DNA from: a virus
IMG/VR virus record: IMGVR_UViG_3300048928_000371
Location: 1 to 43,751 of that record
Length of the DNA stretch: 43,751 nucleotides
Reading direction: 5' to 3' (one strand)
In this document: piece after piece, positions 23,620 through 30,788 of the stretch
Position numbering within the stretch: the stretch's first letter is position 1
Layout: the number at the start of each line of letters is the position of its first letter
Notes under the pieces: generated by a model
Databases searched by the model: none
The model's input: only the letters and a program-made list of their open reading frames with translations
What the model was told of the DNA's origin: nothing
Program-made: the position numbers and the translations under genes

Positions 23620-23928
23620 TCAGCCCCTCGGCGAGGGACGCTGCACGCCCGGAATGATCGAACGGCCGGCGGCGACATCGCCGCCGCGCTCGGTCAGGGT
23701 GGCGACGCAAAGATGGCCGCTATTGCCGAGCGTCACCAGGCGTTGCTCGGCCATCCAGGCCAGATGCCCGCGAACCTGGTCGCGCGTGGAAGGAAGTCCC
23801 ACCGCGCTGACCGCCTGGCACAGCACGCTGTCATTGGCAGTGTACGCCGGCAGATCGGACAGAAGACGCAGGATCGAGAGGCGGACGTGCCCGTCGAGTT
23901 CCTTGGTGAAATCGCTGGCCAGGCTCAC
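23620..23928 (-). CDS. VpaChn25_0724-type phage protein (Mu gp26-like)
   Basis: This 102-residue protein shows the family pattern LRLLSDLPAYTANDSVLCQA, then GLPSTRDQVRGHLAWMAEQR and ATLTERGGDVAAGRSIIPGV ending in RPSPRG. It looks like a winged-helix protein. The family is always found between the lysis genes and the small terminase in Mu-like phages; the function is not known. The GTG at 23928 overlaps the upstream stop as GTGA. Confidence 0.75.
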   Translation of the reverse strand: MSLASDFTKELDGHVRLSILRLLSDLPAYTANDSVLCQAVSAVGLPSTRDQVRGHLAWMAEQRLVTLGNSGHLCVATLTERGGDVAAGRSIIPGVQRPSPRG

Positions 23929-24338
23929 TTGCTCATCCCCCGTTGCACGATGAAGTCGTAGAGGCGGTCCATCTGCTTGCCCCGCTGCTCGCCGGATTCG
24001 AGGACCCGCGCGAGCATCTCGCCATGCTCGGAAAGGCGTGCGGTCAGCTCGGCGATGTTCCGGTCTTGCTCCATCAGCGTCCGCTCGAGTCGCTCGATGT
24101 CGCCGACCGACGCGGCGCGCCGTTCGATGTGCTTGACCTGCTTTTCCATGGTGCCCAGCTTGCCGTCGATCGTCCCGACCTTGCCGTCGATCGCCGCCAC
24201 CTTCGTCTTGAGGCCGGCGATCTCCTTGTCGAGCGACCCGGTGCCGACCGGATTGGCCTGGCCACCCTTCCACACCGCCACGCTGATGGCGCTCAGAATG
24301 GCGATGATCCCGGCCAGTTCTAACCAATTCTCGGTCAC
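23925..24338 (-). CDS. DUF2730-like membrane-anchored coiled-coil protein
   Basis: This 137-residue protein has one N-terminal membrane segment (LELAGIIAILSAISVAVW), then a long coiled coil (LDKEIAGLKTKVAAIDGKVG through RLERTLMEQDRNIAELTARL) and ends QMDRLYDFIVQRGMSK. This is the DUF2730/Mu gp25 layout. Because it follows the holin candidate, a spanin-like role in outer-membrane disruption is possible but unproven. The GTG at 24338 has GGAG eight bases upstream. Confidence 0.72.
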   Translation of the reverse strand: MTENWLELAGIIAILSAISVAVWKGGQANPVGTGSLDKEIAGLKTKVAAIDGKVGTIDGKLGTMEKQVKHIERRAASVGDIERLERTLMEQDRNIAELTARLSEHGEMLARVLESGEQRGKQMDRLYDFIVQRGMSK

Positions 24339-24340
24339 TC

Positions 24341-24760
24341 TTACGCTCCAGCGTCGGTGTTTCGGATGAGCAGGCGCTTCACCATCGCGCCTACCTGGTC
24401 GCCGACCGCCTCGATCAGCGAGTAGCCGGCGAAGCCGACGCCGATCGCCATGACGAACACGAACAGGGCGTTCTGGGGCCTGCTGTCGATGATCCACAGC
24501 TCGACCGTGAGCGCGAGGATCGCCGACACCAGGATGAACTTCCAAAGCACCAGTTCGGCTTCCCGCGACCGCACCAGCGGCCTCGCCACGCACACGCCCA
24601 GCACGCCCAGCACCATCGTCACCGGCGGAAACGTCACGCCGCCGACATCGAACGCGAACAACTCCGCCAGGCGCGGCGCCGGATCGACCGACGCCGTCAC
24701 CGCGAGCGCCGGCAGCCAGGCGGCTCCGAACTTGTGCAGGGCGAGGGGACGCAGGATCAT
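24341..24760 (-). CDS. Holin-like membrane protein
   Basis: This 139-residue protein has three probable membrane segments: VTMVLGVLGVCVARPLV, FILVSAILALTVELWII and ALFVFVMAIGVGFAGYSLI, and a basic C-terminus (MVKRLLIRNTD). It lies in the lysis region with the endolysin. A holin that releases or activates the endolysin is the best guess; the family is not recognised from sequence alone. The ATG at 24760 overlaps the previous stop (TGATG). Confidence 0.65.
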   Translation of the reverse strand: MILRPLALHKFGAAWLPALAVTASVDPAPRLAELFAFDVGGVTFPPVTMVLGVLGVCVARPLVRSREAELVLWKFILVSAILALTVELWIIDSRPQNALFVFVMAIGVGFAGYSLIEAVGDQVGAMVKRLLIRNTDAGA

Positions 24761-26706
24761 CACGACACCATCGCCATGGCGTACCCGCTGGTGGTGTTCT
24801 TGCAGATATAAACGTGGTTGTCGTTCGAAGCTCCGAGCAGTGTGTAGCCTCGCCCCTCTGTTCGAGCCGAGCACGTGGGTAGCGCCGTTACCGGTGGGTA
24901 GGTCCAGGCGCCGGGCGGCACGTCGAATGGCCAGAAACCCTTCACCAATCCGATCTCGTCGACGATCGCGCTGGCGTTCGTGGTGACTTCGATGCCGACC
25001 CGGTATGTCGTTGCCCGTGGCGCGTAGAACGGCATGTGGAACGTGGTCGGGTAAAGGGACGATGCGTTCTGGAACTGCTTGCGCAATGGCCAGTCGGCGT
25101 CGTCGGCGGTGCGTACCGAGGCGAAGATGTTGCCGCTGACGCGCGCACCCGAGATGAGCAACGTGTGCCAGCCCGGGTTGAGCGTGACGGTTCGGTACTG
25201 CTCGGTGTTGGCGGATGCGGTGAAGGCGATCTGATGCGCGTTTTCGAAGGGTGTGGCGCTGTATTCCGAGACTACGACGGTGCCAGGCCCCACCTTGTCC
25301 GTGAGGTTGATCAACTTCGTGCCCGGCAGGAGATTGCGCGCGCCGCGCCGGGCGAATTGACCTTCGTCCACCACGATGTCCATGTACTGGTCGCTGACGC
25401 TGAGATCGCTCGGTCCTGAGTTGCCAAGGCGAACGTTGCTGAGTGTACCTGCAGGCCATTTGCCTTCCCACCTCACGCTGTAGTGAGCTTCGATCGGAAT
25501 CCAGTTCGGTGCATTGCTCGACGTGGGTGCGATATAGAAATCCCGAAGGGTGACGGTGCCGGCCGTGCCGTTGTCATGCTTGCCCACATAGACGCCGCCG
25601 ATCGGCGTGCCGGGATTGAGCGAGGCGTCGACCGTGTTCGACCCGAAGATGGAGCCCTGATTGAAGGTTATCGGCCCATAATTGAGGCCATCCTTGATCC
25701 ACACGCCCCAACCGAACTTGGAGTAACCGGCAGCCTCATCCGCCGCATTTTTCCAATCCGCGATGTAGGCGATCGCCTCGGCATGGAACCGGTCGAAGAT
25801 GAGGCGATAGGTGTTGTCGCCGATCACGACACCGCCGCCGATGTTCATGGCGTCGACGTTGAAGCGGACCAAATCGCTGTTGTCGATGTAGGCCACGCTG
25901 TTGACGTTGCCGAGGCCCAAGCCCTCCAGGATGAGCTGAGTGTTGCCGCGAATGCCGACTGCGTTGCTTGGCACAGTGAAGCGGAACGCCTGGTCGTAGT
26001 TGCTGATAGAACTGTCGCGAACCTGCGCGAAGTCGATCAACTCGGCATCCATGAAGCGTGTATTGGCGGCTCGCGTCAGGCCGTTCGCGGTGATGTTGTT
26101 GACGACGATGCGAAGGCCATTGCCAGGCACGTAAGGCATCTTGGCGGAGAAGACCGTGGCGGAGCCGGTGATGCTACCGAAGCCGAACACATAGAGCTGC
26201 GCAACGACCTGCTGGCCTGCCGGCAGCACCTTGAGGCGAAACACCGGGTCGCTCGGATTGGTCATGTTCGCCCACAGGCGACCGCCGTTCATGAGCAGCG
26301 CCTCGAAGCCGATAAAGTCAATCGGCGTTTTGACGTTGACCTGAAGTCCCTGGAGATCGACGACGCGACCCTGCTCGAGCGCCTTCTGAATGTAGGGCGC
26401 GAAGTCGGGAGCGCTTGGGCCATTGGCGCCGGCAAGCAGCTGCGCGCGCAGCGAGGGCGGCACGAACTTGATGAGCGGCTTGGCCGCGGCAACAAAGGTT
26501 GCGGCCGAAGTCGCGTATTCGTTCGAAGTAGCTGGCTGCGCCGTCGCCGAGCTGCTCGCTTGCGTTACGGCAGCGTTGAGGCTGTCAGTAACGGCATCCA
26601 GACGCGTACCGTTGACCGTGACCTGGCGAGCGTTGATGCTGGTCTGAGCCCAACAGGGATTAGCCAGCGTCAACGCCGCCAGAACGGCGAGGAAGATGCG
26701 CTTCAT
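24760..26706 (-). CDS. Exported beta-helix (tailspike-like) protein
   Basis: This 648-residue protein begins with a clear signal peptide (KRIFLAVLAALTLANPCWA, cleavage likely before Q). Residues 100-160 contain APDFAPYIQKALEQGRVVDL, the N-terminal signature of right-handed beta-helix pectate-lyase/tailspike folds, followed by asparagine- and glycine-rich turns (SSISNYDQAF, VAYIDNSDLVRF, GVVIGDNTYR). The end has a beta-rich domain and two cysteines near the C-terminus. The start at 26706 was chosen because the signal peptide begins there. Phage structural proteins do not normally have signal peptides, so this could be an envelope-modifying cargo protein or a surface depolymerase expressed late. 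It lies between endolysin and holin in the lysis operon. Confidence 0.75.
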   Translation of the reverse strand: MKRIFLAVLAALTLANPCWAQTSINARQVTVNGTRLDAVTDSLNAAVTQASSSATAQPATSNEYATSAATFVAAAKPLIKFVPPSLRAQLLAGANGPSAPDFAPYIQKALEQGRVVDLQGLQVNVKTPIDFIGFEALLMNGGRLWANMTNPSDPVFRLKVLPAGQQVVAQLYVFGFGSITGSATVFSAKMPYVPGNGLRIVVNNITANGLTRAANTRFMDAELIDFAQVRDSSISNYDQAFRFTVPSNAVGIRGNTQLILEGLGLGNVNSVAYIDNSDLVRFNVDAMNIGGGVVIGDNTYRLIFDRFHAEAIAYIADWKNAADEAAGYSKFGWGVWIKDGLNYGPITFNQGSIFGSNTVDASLNPGTPIGGVYVGKHDNGTAGTVTLRDFYIAPTSSNAPNWIPIEAHYSVRWEGKWPAGTLSNVRLGNSGPSDLSVSDQYMDIVVDEGQFARRGARNLLPGTKLINLTDKVGPGTVVVSEYSATPFENAHQIAFTASANTEQYRTVTLNPGWHTLLISGARVSGNIFASVRTADDADWPLRKQFQNASSLYPTTFHMPFYAPRATTYRVGIEVTTNASAIVDEIGLVKGFWPFDVPPGAWTYPPVTALPTCSARTEGRGYTLLGASNDNHVYICKNTTSGYAMAMVS

Positions 26707-26707
26707 G

Positions 26708-27298
26708 TCATGCGCTCCGATGTTGACGGACCATCCACCGGTCACCGGCGGACAGGGCGAAGCTGAGATGCAGGGTAGTGGTAGCGTCAGAGGTAAAGTC
26801 GATTCCAGGCGTCTGCAGGACGCCATTTAGATACAAATCGACCCACCACGGCGAGCCCGTGGGTACGGCGAAAGGGGCTGCGATGGATGTCTCGCCCCCC
26901 ACGGCAGTGCCAGTTGTAGGCTCCAGAACAGCAGCGCCACCGGTCTCAATTGCGGCCACGCGAGCGTCGAGAGCATCGATATTCGGCTTCGCGAGCGTTT
27001 CGAATTGCGCCCATGCGCCCGCGCCAGTCGCGCCAGTCTTGCGGTACCAGCCGTTGTTCAACAAAACCGCGTCGTTGACCACAAGCGCCACAGTGTCAGC
27101 ACCATGGGTGAGATCGGCCGCCAGTAAGTCAAAGCTTTGTTTAACAAGGTCAGTCCGAACCAGCTTTGTGAGCAACTGCTCGACGGGAATCGACTGCAAC
27201 GGCGCGCCATCCTGGACGATGACGACACGCGCACCCTCAGGGATCGCAGGTAGCGACGGCAGCAAGTCCGGCGCGACGGTTTGCAAGGCTTCAGCCAC
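26708..27298 (-). CDS. Unknown virion-like or fibre-associated protein
   Basis: This 196-residue protein is not firmly recognised. The C-terminal part reads WWVDLYLNGVLQTPGIDFTS and ends LSAGDRWMVRQHRSA, a pattern seen at the ends of phage fibre or tail proteins (NGVrQtPGxDy...aGD). The first half contains GARVVIVQDGAPLQSIPVEQ and a helical centre. It lies one base before the beta-helix gene, so the pair may work together, for example as a surface module. Confidence 0.55.
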   Translation of the reverse strand: MAEALQTVAPDLLPSLPAIPEGARVVIVQDGAPLQSIPVEQLLTKLVRTDLVKQSFDLLAADLTHGADTVALVVNDAVLLNNGWYRKTGATGAGAWAQFETLAKPNIDALDARVAAIETGGAAVLEPTTGTAVGGETSIAAPFAVPTGSPWWVDLYLNGVLQTPGIDFTSDATTTLHLSFALSAGDRWMVRQHRSA

Positions 27299-27307
27299 GC
27301 GGCTTCC

Positions 27308-27976
27308 TCACACCCGCCCGAGGCGTTCGGCGCGCGCGAGCCAGCCGCGCAGGTACTTCTGCTGGCTCGGGTAGCGCGCGACGATCGAGCGGTAGCGATC
27401 GCGGACCGCCTGGCGGTAGTTCATGACGATCGCCGGCATCCCGAGCGCCGGATAGCGCAGCACCCAGATCGCGGCGGCACGGCTGAGGTCGCCGAGCGCG
27501 CCGTCGAGCTTGAGCGTTTCGGGTGCAGTCTTCGCGCCCATGCGCACCCGCGCTTCCATCAGGCTCTGGTTGATCGCGCGCTGCAGCATCTTCCGCGCCG
27601 CCGTCAGGCCGCCGTTGACGGCCTGGTCGAACATCATCTCGCCGATCGGCTTGGGCCACACCTCGGCGTCGAGCGGCTTCCAGAAACAGCGCAGGTAGAG
27701 GTAGCGCGCGTCGCCCACGGTGAGCATGCGCACATCATGGCCGTCGAGGTCGCCGTCCATGTCGAGATCGAAGTCGGCCTTGCCGTCGCCGTCGTCATCG
27801 AAGGCGCCGGTTGTCGCCAGGAAACGCAGCGAAATGCCGTACTTCGTGGTGCCGCCGCGATCGGAGGGATCGTCGACCAGGCCGCCCTCTATGCCGAGCA
27901 GATCGTCGACTGCGGCGGCATACCGGGAACTGTAGCCCTGGACAGTGATTTCATCGGATTGGAGTGCCTGGTCCAT
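27308..27976 (-). CDS. Endolysin, glycoside hydrolase family 108 (N-acetylmuramidase)
   Basis: This 222-residue enzyme cuts peptidoglycan. The catalytic glutamate is E30 in IEGGLVDDPSDRGGTTKYGI, the GH108 signature, followed by the YLYLRCFWKPL and MMFDQAVNGGLTAARKMLQR blocks typical of the family. Between them residues 60-81 (DDDGDGKADFDLDMDGDLDG) form an acidic EF-hand/dockerin-like insert that may bind calcium. No signal peptide is seen, so export needs the holin. It is the first late gene after the Mor-like activator; its ATG at 27976 has no evident ribosome site. Confidence 0.9.
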   Translation of the reverse strand: MDQALQSDEITVQGYSSRYAAAVDDLLGIEGGLVDDPSDRGGTTKYGISLRFLATTGAFDDDGDGKADFDLDMDGDLDGHDVRMLTVGDARYLYLRCFWKPLDAEVWPKPIGEMMFDQAVNGGLTAARKMLQRAINQSLMEARVRMGAKTAPETLKLDGALGDLSRAAAIWVLRYPALGMPAIVMNYRQAVRDRYRSIVARYPSQQKYLRGWLARAERLGRV

Positions 27977-28011
27977 GGACCGGCGGTACGGTGGCGAGTC
28001 GCAGTTCGTAA

Positions 28012-28027
28012 TATCCCCGCCGGGATA
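28012..28027 (-). promoter_or_regulatory. Dyad of the middle/late promoter, likely Mor-type site
   Basis: The sequence TATCCCCGCCGGGATA is an inverted repeat of six-base arms around four bases. It lies between the activator gene and the first lysis gene, 36-51 bases upstream of the endolysin ATG. In Mu, the Mor dimer binds a dyad centred near -43.5 of the middle promoter. That spacing would put the start of transcription at or next to the ATG. The match is by position and symmetry only. Confidence 0.5.
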
Positions 28028-28034
28028 ACCGGTC

Positions 28035-28430
28035 TCAGAAGAGAGAAGATTGCCCCTTTGCGGCCTTCGCCTCGCGGTGGCGCTTCAGAATCGCGAAGAC
28101 CTTTGCCTGCCGAATTTTCAGGTGCTGGGCAATGGCACGCTTCGTCATCGGAGGGTCGCTCTGCTCGGCGAGTTGGATGACTAGGCGCTCGATTACCACC
28201 CTGCTCGGAAACGGGATGTAAGTGCGCCAAAACGCCTCGCAGAATTGCGCGGCTTTCTCCTCACCGACGACGGCGGCAATGCGTGGCTCAGTCGCCGGGT
28301 CCTTCGGAATGTAGACGATTTCGCCCATAAACTCCGCCGCGAGCGCGAACGCCGCCTCCTCGCCGATGACCTCGGCGAGATCGTCCAAGATGCGAGATCC
28401 CGTTCCGGAGGAGGCGGCGTGCGCGTTCAT
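28035..28430 (-). CDS. Mor-family transcriptional activator
   Basis: This 131-residue protein begins with ILDDLAEVIGEEAAFALAAE followed by FMGEIVYIPKDP, the dimerisation domain pattern of Mor/C activators of Mu (a YIP segment after a conserved Gly). The C-terminal part (TKRAIAQHLKIRQAKVFAIL) is the HTH. Mor activates the middle promoter during lytic growth. It is the last gene of the early operon, next to the dyad at 28012-28027. A second activator (C) was not found, so this one may control all the late genes. Confidence 0.78.
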   Translation of the reverse strand: MNAHAASSGTGSRILDDLAEVIGEEAAFALAAEFMGEIVYIPKDPATEPRIAAVVGEEKAAQFCEAFWRTYIPFPSRVVIERLVIQLAEQSDPPMTKRAIAQHLKIRQAKVFAILKRHREAKAAKGQSSLF

Positions 28431-28609
28431 GACATCTTCACGGCAATCGCGATCGCCGCGCCCGCCAGCATCCAGAACAGCGGCAGGATGACATACAGAA
28501 GGCGCCACACCCGATCGCGGCCGGCGTGGCGATCGGCGCCGAGCTGGGGCAGGCGTTCCCACTCCAGCGTATGGCTGGACGTGAGCCCACGCGAACGACG
28601 CCCGATCAT
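28427..28609 (-). CDS. Small single-pass membrane protein
   Basis: This 60-residue protein has a basic N-terminal half and a single C-terminal membrane segment (WRLLYVILPLFWMLAGAAIAIAV). It is joined to GemA and to the activator by ATGA overlaps on both sides. No family was recognised. The location in the early operon suggests a host-takeover, exclusion or regulatory role. Confidence 0.6.
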   Translation of the reverse strand: MIGRRSRGLTSSHTLEWERLPQLGADRHAGRDRVWRLLYVILPLFWMLAGAAIAIAVKMS

Positions 28610-29325
28610 GCCTCGCCTCCCGCGATGAAGCCGGGCGTCTTGCGCAGCACCGCGCCCAGCGCGGCGGCGAGGCTCTGGTATTGCTCGGCGGTGACCGGCG
28701 CTTCCTGCGCGATGACGGTGCCGCAAAGGCTCCATGCGGCGCGGTTCAGCGTCCACCAGTCGGGCGCGACACCCAGGCGCTTGAGGCGCTTGAGGATCGC
28801 TTCGCACAGGTTCTCCTGCAGCGCACGCGGCGAGAGCTTGCCGCCGGTGGGGCTGGACTGTGCCCACCCGGCGCGTTCGGCCATGCCCTTGAGCGCCTCG
28901 ATCAGCTTGTTCGCCTCGGACTGCTTGGCCCACACCAGGCGCTCGCACTTGAGCTGGCGCCTGGCAAAGGCTTCCAGCGCGGGTTCGCCGGGGTTGTGGA
29001 CCACGCCCAGGTGATGGAGCGAGATCCACAGCGCCCGCGCCTTGCGCGCCATCGGGTGCTGCGCGGCCGGCGCGACGCCGCGCTTGGAAGGCAGCGGCCG
29101 GAAGCCCTTGCTCTTGAGCGCGTCGAGGAAGCGGGCGAGCTGCGCGTCGCTGCAAGTCGTGAGGCTGGTCTGGCCGGTCGCGTCGAACAGCAGCTGGCGA
29201 TAGTCGTCGTCGACCATGCCGAGCTGGCCCTTGGCGATGTTGGCCTTGGCGATCATCGAACGGCGATGCTGCGCCGACCGGTCGAACTGCGCCGGGATCG
29301 CGGGCGCGACTGCGGCATTACCCAT
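28606..29325 (-). CDS. GemA-like regulatory protein (Mu gp16 family, DUF1018)
   Basis: This 239-residue protein contains RRSMIAKANIAKGQLGMVDD and DYRQLLFDATGQTSLTTCSD at residues 21-60, the conserved DUF1018 start. Mu GemA affects host gene expression and DNA supercoiling. The rest (WISLHHLGVVHNPGEPALEA, LKRLKRLGVAPDWWTLNRAA) is also typical. It starts with an eight-base overlap with the small membrane gene upstream. Confidence 0.87.
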   Translation of the reverse strand: MGNAAVAPAIPAQFDRSAQHRRSMIAKANIAKGQLGMVDDDYRQLLFDATGQTSLTTCSDAQLARFLDALKSKGFRPLPSKRGVAPAAQHPMARKARALWISLHHLGVVHNPGEPALEAFARRQLKCERLVWAKQSEANKLIEALKGMAERAGWAQSSPTGGKLSPRALQENLCEAILKRLKRLGVAPDWWTLNRAAWSLCGTVIAQEAPVTAEQYQSLAAALGAVLRKTPGFIAGGEA

Positions 29326-29482
29326 GGCATATCTCCCAGAGTGTGAGGCCCAAGATGGCGTGAGCGATCAGCCCGGCCGTGCTCATCACGGCGATCAGCA
29401 CGTCCAGCACGTCACCAGCGGCGGTGTGGTCAGCGTGGTACGCGCGGCTGAGCAGGCGGATGTCGTCGAGGAGGCGCTTCAC
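29318..29482 (-). CDS. Small membrane protein upstream of gemA
   Basis: This 54-residue protein starts with a GTG at 29482 that overlaps the previous stop as GTGA. It has a short charged N-terminus (KRLLDDIRLLSRAYH) and one hydrophobic segment (VLIAVMSTAGLIAHAILGLT). No homologue is recognised. Its coupling to both neighbours supports it being a real gene. Confidence 0.55.
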   Translation of the reverse strand: MKRLLDDIRLLSRAYHADHTAAGDVLDVLIAVMSTAGLIAHAILGLTLWEICHG

Positions 29483-29757
29483 GATGACGCTCCCGCCGTG
29501 GTCGCAGCATAGCGCCTGATCCCTTCGCGGATCAGCTGGGCCCCGGTGCTCCACTCTGAGCACTGAGCGATCGGAACCCCTAAGAAGTCGCTCATAATTT
29601 GGCGGGCGATCATGACCGCATCCGAGCCGCAATGACCCGCGCGTTCGGCGTCGGAGAGCTTCAAGATGCCGCAAGCAGGACATCTAGAAGCACGCGTTCG
29701 GAACTCTGCATCCGAGCTGGCCGCGATCGCCTCGTTGGCGACTTCACGCGCGCCCAT
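29479..29757 (-). CDS. Small Cys-rich early protein
   Basis: This 92-residue protein has RCPACGILKL near residue 25, a CxxC pair, and two more Cys (HCGSD, AQCSEW) and could form a zinc-bound knuckle. The rest (VMIARQIMSDFLG, QLIREGIRRYA) is helical. It overlaps the MuB-like stop by one base. Similar unnamed genes often follow muB in transposable phages. The function is unknown. Confidence 0.6.
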   Translation of the reverse strand: MGAREVANEAIAASSDAEFRTRASRCPACGILKLSDAERAGHCGSDAVMIARQIMSDFLGVPIAQCSEWSTGAQLIREGIRRYAATTAGASS

Positions 29758-30713
29758 CAGAGCGACCCACGCGAGGATAGCTGCGCCCAGGCGTCCTCCA
29801 GATGGTCGACCTTGAGCTTATCGCCGGTGCTCGCGGCGAGCATCCACCCCAGCTCGAGCATGAACGTGGCGCCGCGCAATCCGCCCGGAAGCATGCAGAT
29901 TCGGCGGATGTAGCTGATCTCGGCTTGGCCGGTGACCTTCCACGCCGCCGCCAGAGCGTCCGCATCGCCTTCCAACGGCGTGGCACGCACCAGTCGCATG
30001 CCGATGCGACTGAAGAGTTGGGCGAACGCCGCCTTGCGGCTGCCGCCTTCCAGACGATGCAGGATCGGGATGTTGCCGAGGAACGCGATGCCCAGGCCCA
30101 CGCGGTCGTGCCAGCTGCGCGCTTCCTCGATCGCCTTTTCCGAAAGGTGCTGCGCCTCATCCAGGACAAGCAGCGGGTTCTGGAGGTTCTTTACCTTGTC
30201 GCAGATCCGGCGAGAGAGCTTCTGCGGCGTACCGACGGCATCGGGCTCTCCCAGCGCGGCCAGCACTTCCTGCTGCATGTTGTTCACGCCCGTGGTCGAC
30301 GGCGTCATCGTCGCCATGAAGACGTTGTTGCCGCACGCCTGGAAGCGCTTCGCCGTCTTGGTCTTGCTGCAACCCGCGCCCGTCGCGACTAGGACGATCC
30401 GCCCGCGCTGGCCCCAGTGCAGCAGCGTCTCGATCTGCGTGCCAGTCGGCGTCTCGTAGAAGTCCGGCACCTCCGGCGCTTCGACGGCCAGCGCCTTCTG
30501 CTGCACCAGCGTCTGCCGGAAGCGGTAGACCTTCTCGGCGATCGGGCCTTCCTTGCCACTGTAGCCACTGCCGCCGAACTGGCTGAGCGTGCCGGAAGGA
30601 ATATCGATCTTGGCGGCGAGGCGCGGCCAGCTGAGGTCCATCTCGTCTTTGTAGCCGCGCAGCCAGGTGCGCTCGGCTTCGATATCGATTGGCTGTGTCG
30701 TCGGGTCGTTCAT
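29757..30713 (-). CDS. MuB-like transposition ATPase (target DNA activator)
   Basis: This 318-residue AAA+ protein binds target DNA, activates the transposase and blocks self-insertion. The N-terminus (residues 23-50, DEMDLSWPRLAAKIDIPSGT) looks like an HTH. Walker A is VATGAGCSKTKTAK near 109-122 and Walker B LLVLDEAQHL near 181-190, followed by a sensor-like FLGNIP. In the Walker A the usual Gly before Lys is Ser (SKT), which is unusual. The length is close to Mu B (312). The ATG at 30713 was chosen by the family start. A hairpin lies between it and the transposase. Confidence 0.9.
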   Translation of the reverse strand: MNDPTTQPIDIEAERTWLRGYKDEMDLSWPRLAAKIDIPSGTLSQFGGSGYSGKEGPIAEKVYRFRQTLVQQKALAVEAPEVPDFYETPTGTQIETLLHWGQRGRIVLVATGAGCSKTKTAKRFQACGNNVFMATMTPSTTGVNNMQQEVLAALGEPDAVGTPQKLSRRICDKVKNLQNPLLVLDEAQHLSEKAIEEARSWHDRVGLGIAFLGNIPILHRLEGGSRKAAFAQLFSRIGMRLVRATPLEGDADALAAAWKVTGQAEISYIRRICMLPGGLRGATFMLELGWMLAASTGDKLKVDHLEDAWAQLSSRGSL

Positions 30714-30746
30714 GCTATGTGGGCTCCTGTCCCTCTCAATGGACAC

Positions 30747-30785
30747 GGCGCGCGGGGGCAGTTTCCTAGGCCGGCCCCGCGCGCC
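30747..30785 (-). terminator. GC-rich hairpin between transposase and muB genes
   Basis: Eleven-base perfect arms GGCGCGCGGGG (30747-30757) and CCCCGCGCGCC (30775-30785) enclose 17 bases. It fills most of the 75-base gap between the transposase and muB-like genes, in an operon where most other gaps are under 10 bases. There is no T-run. It could set the A:B ratio by attenuation or mRNA processing. Confidence 0.4.
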
Positions 30786-30788
30786 GCA

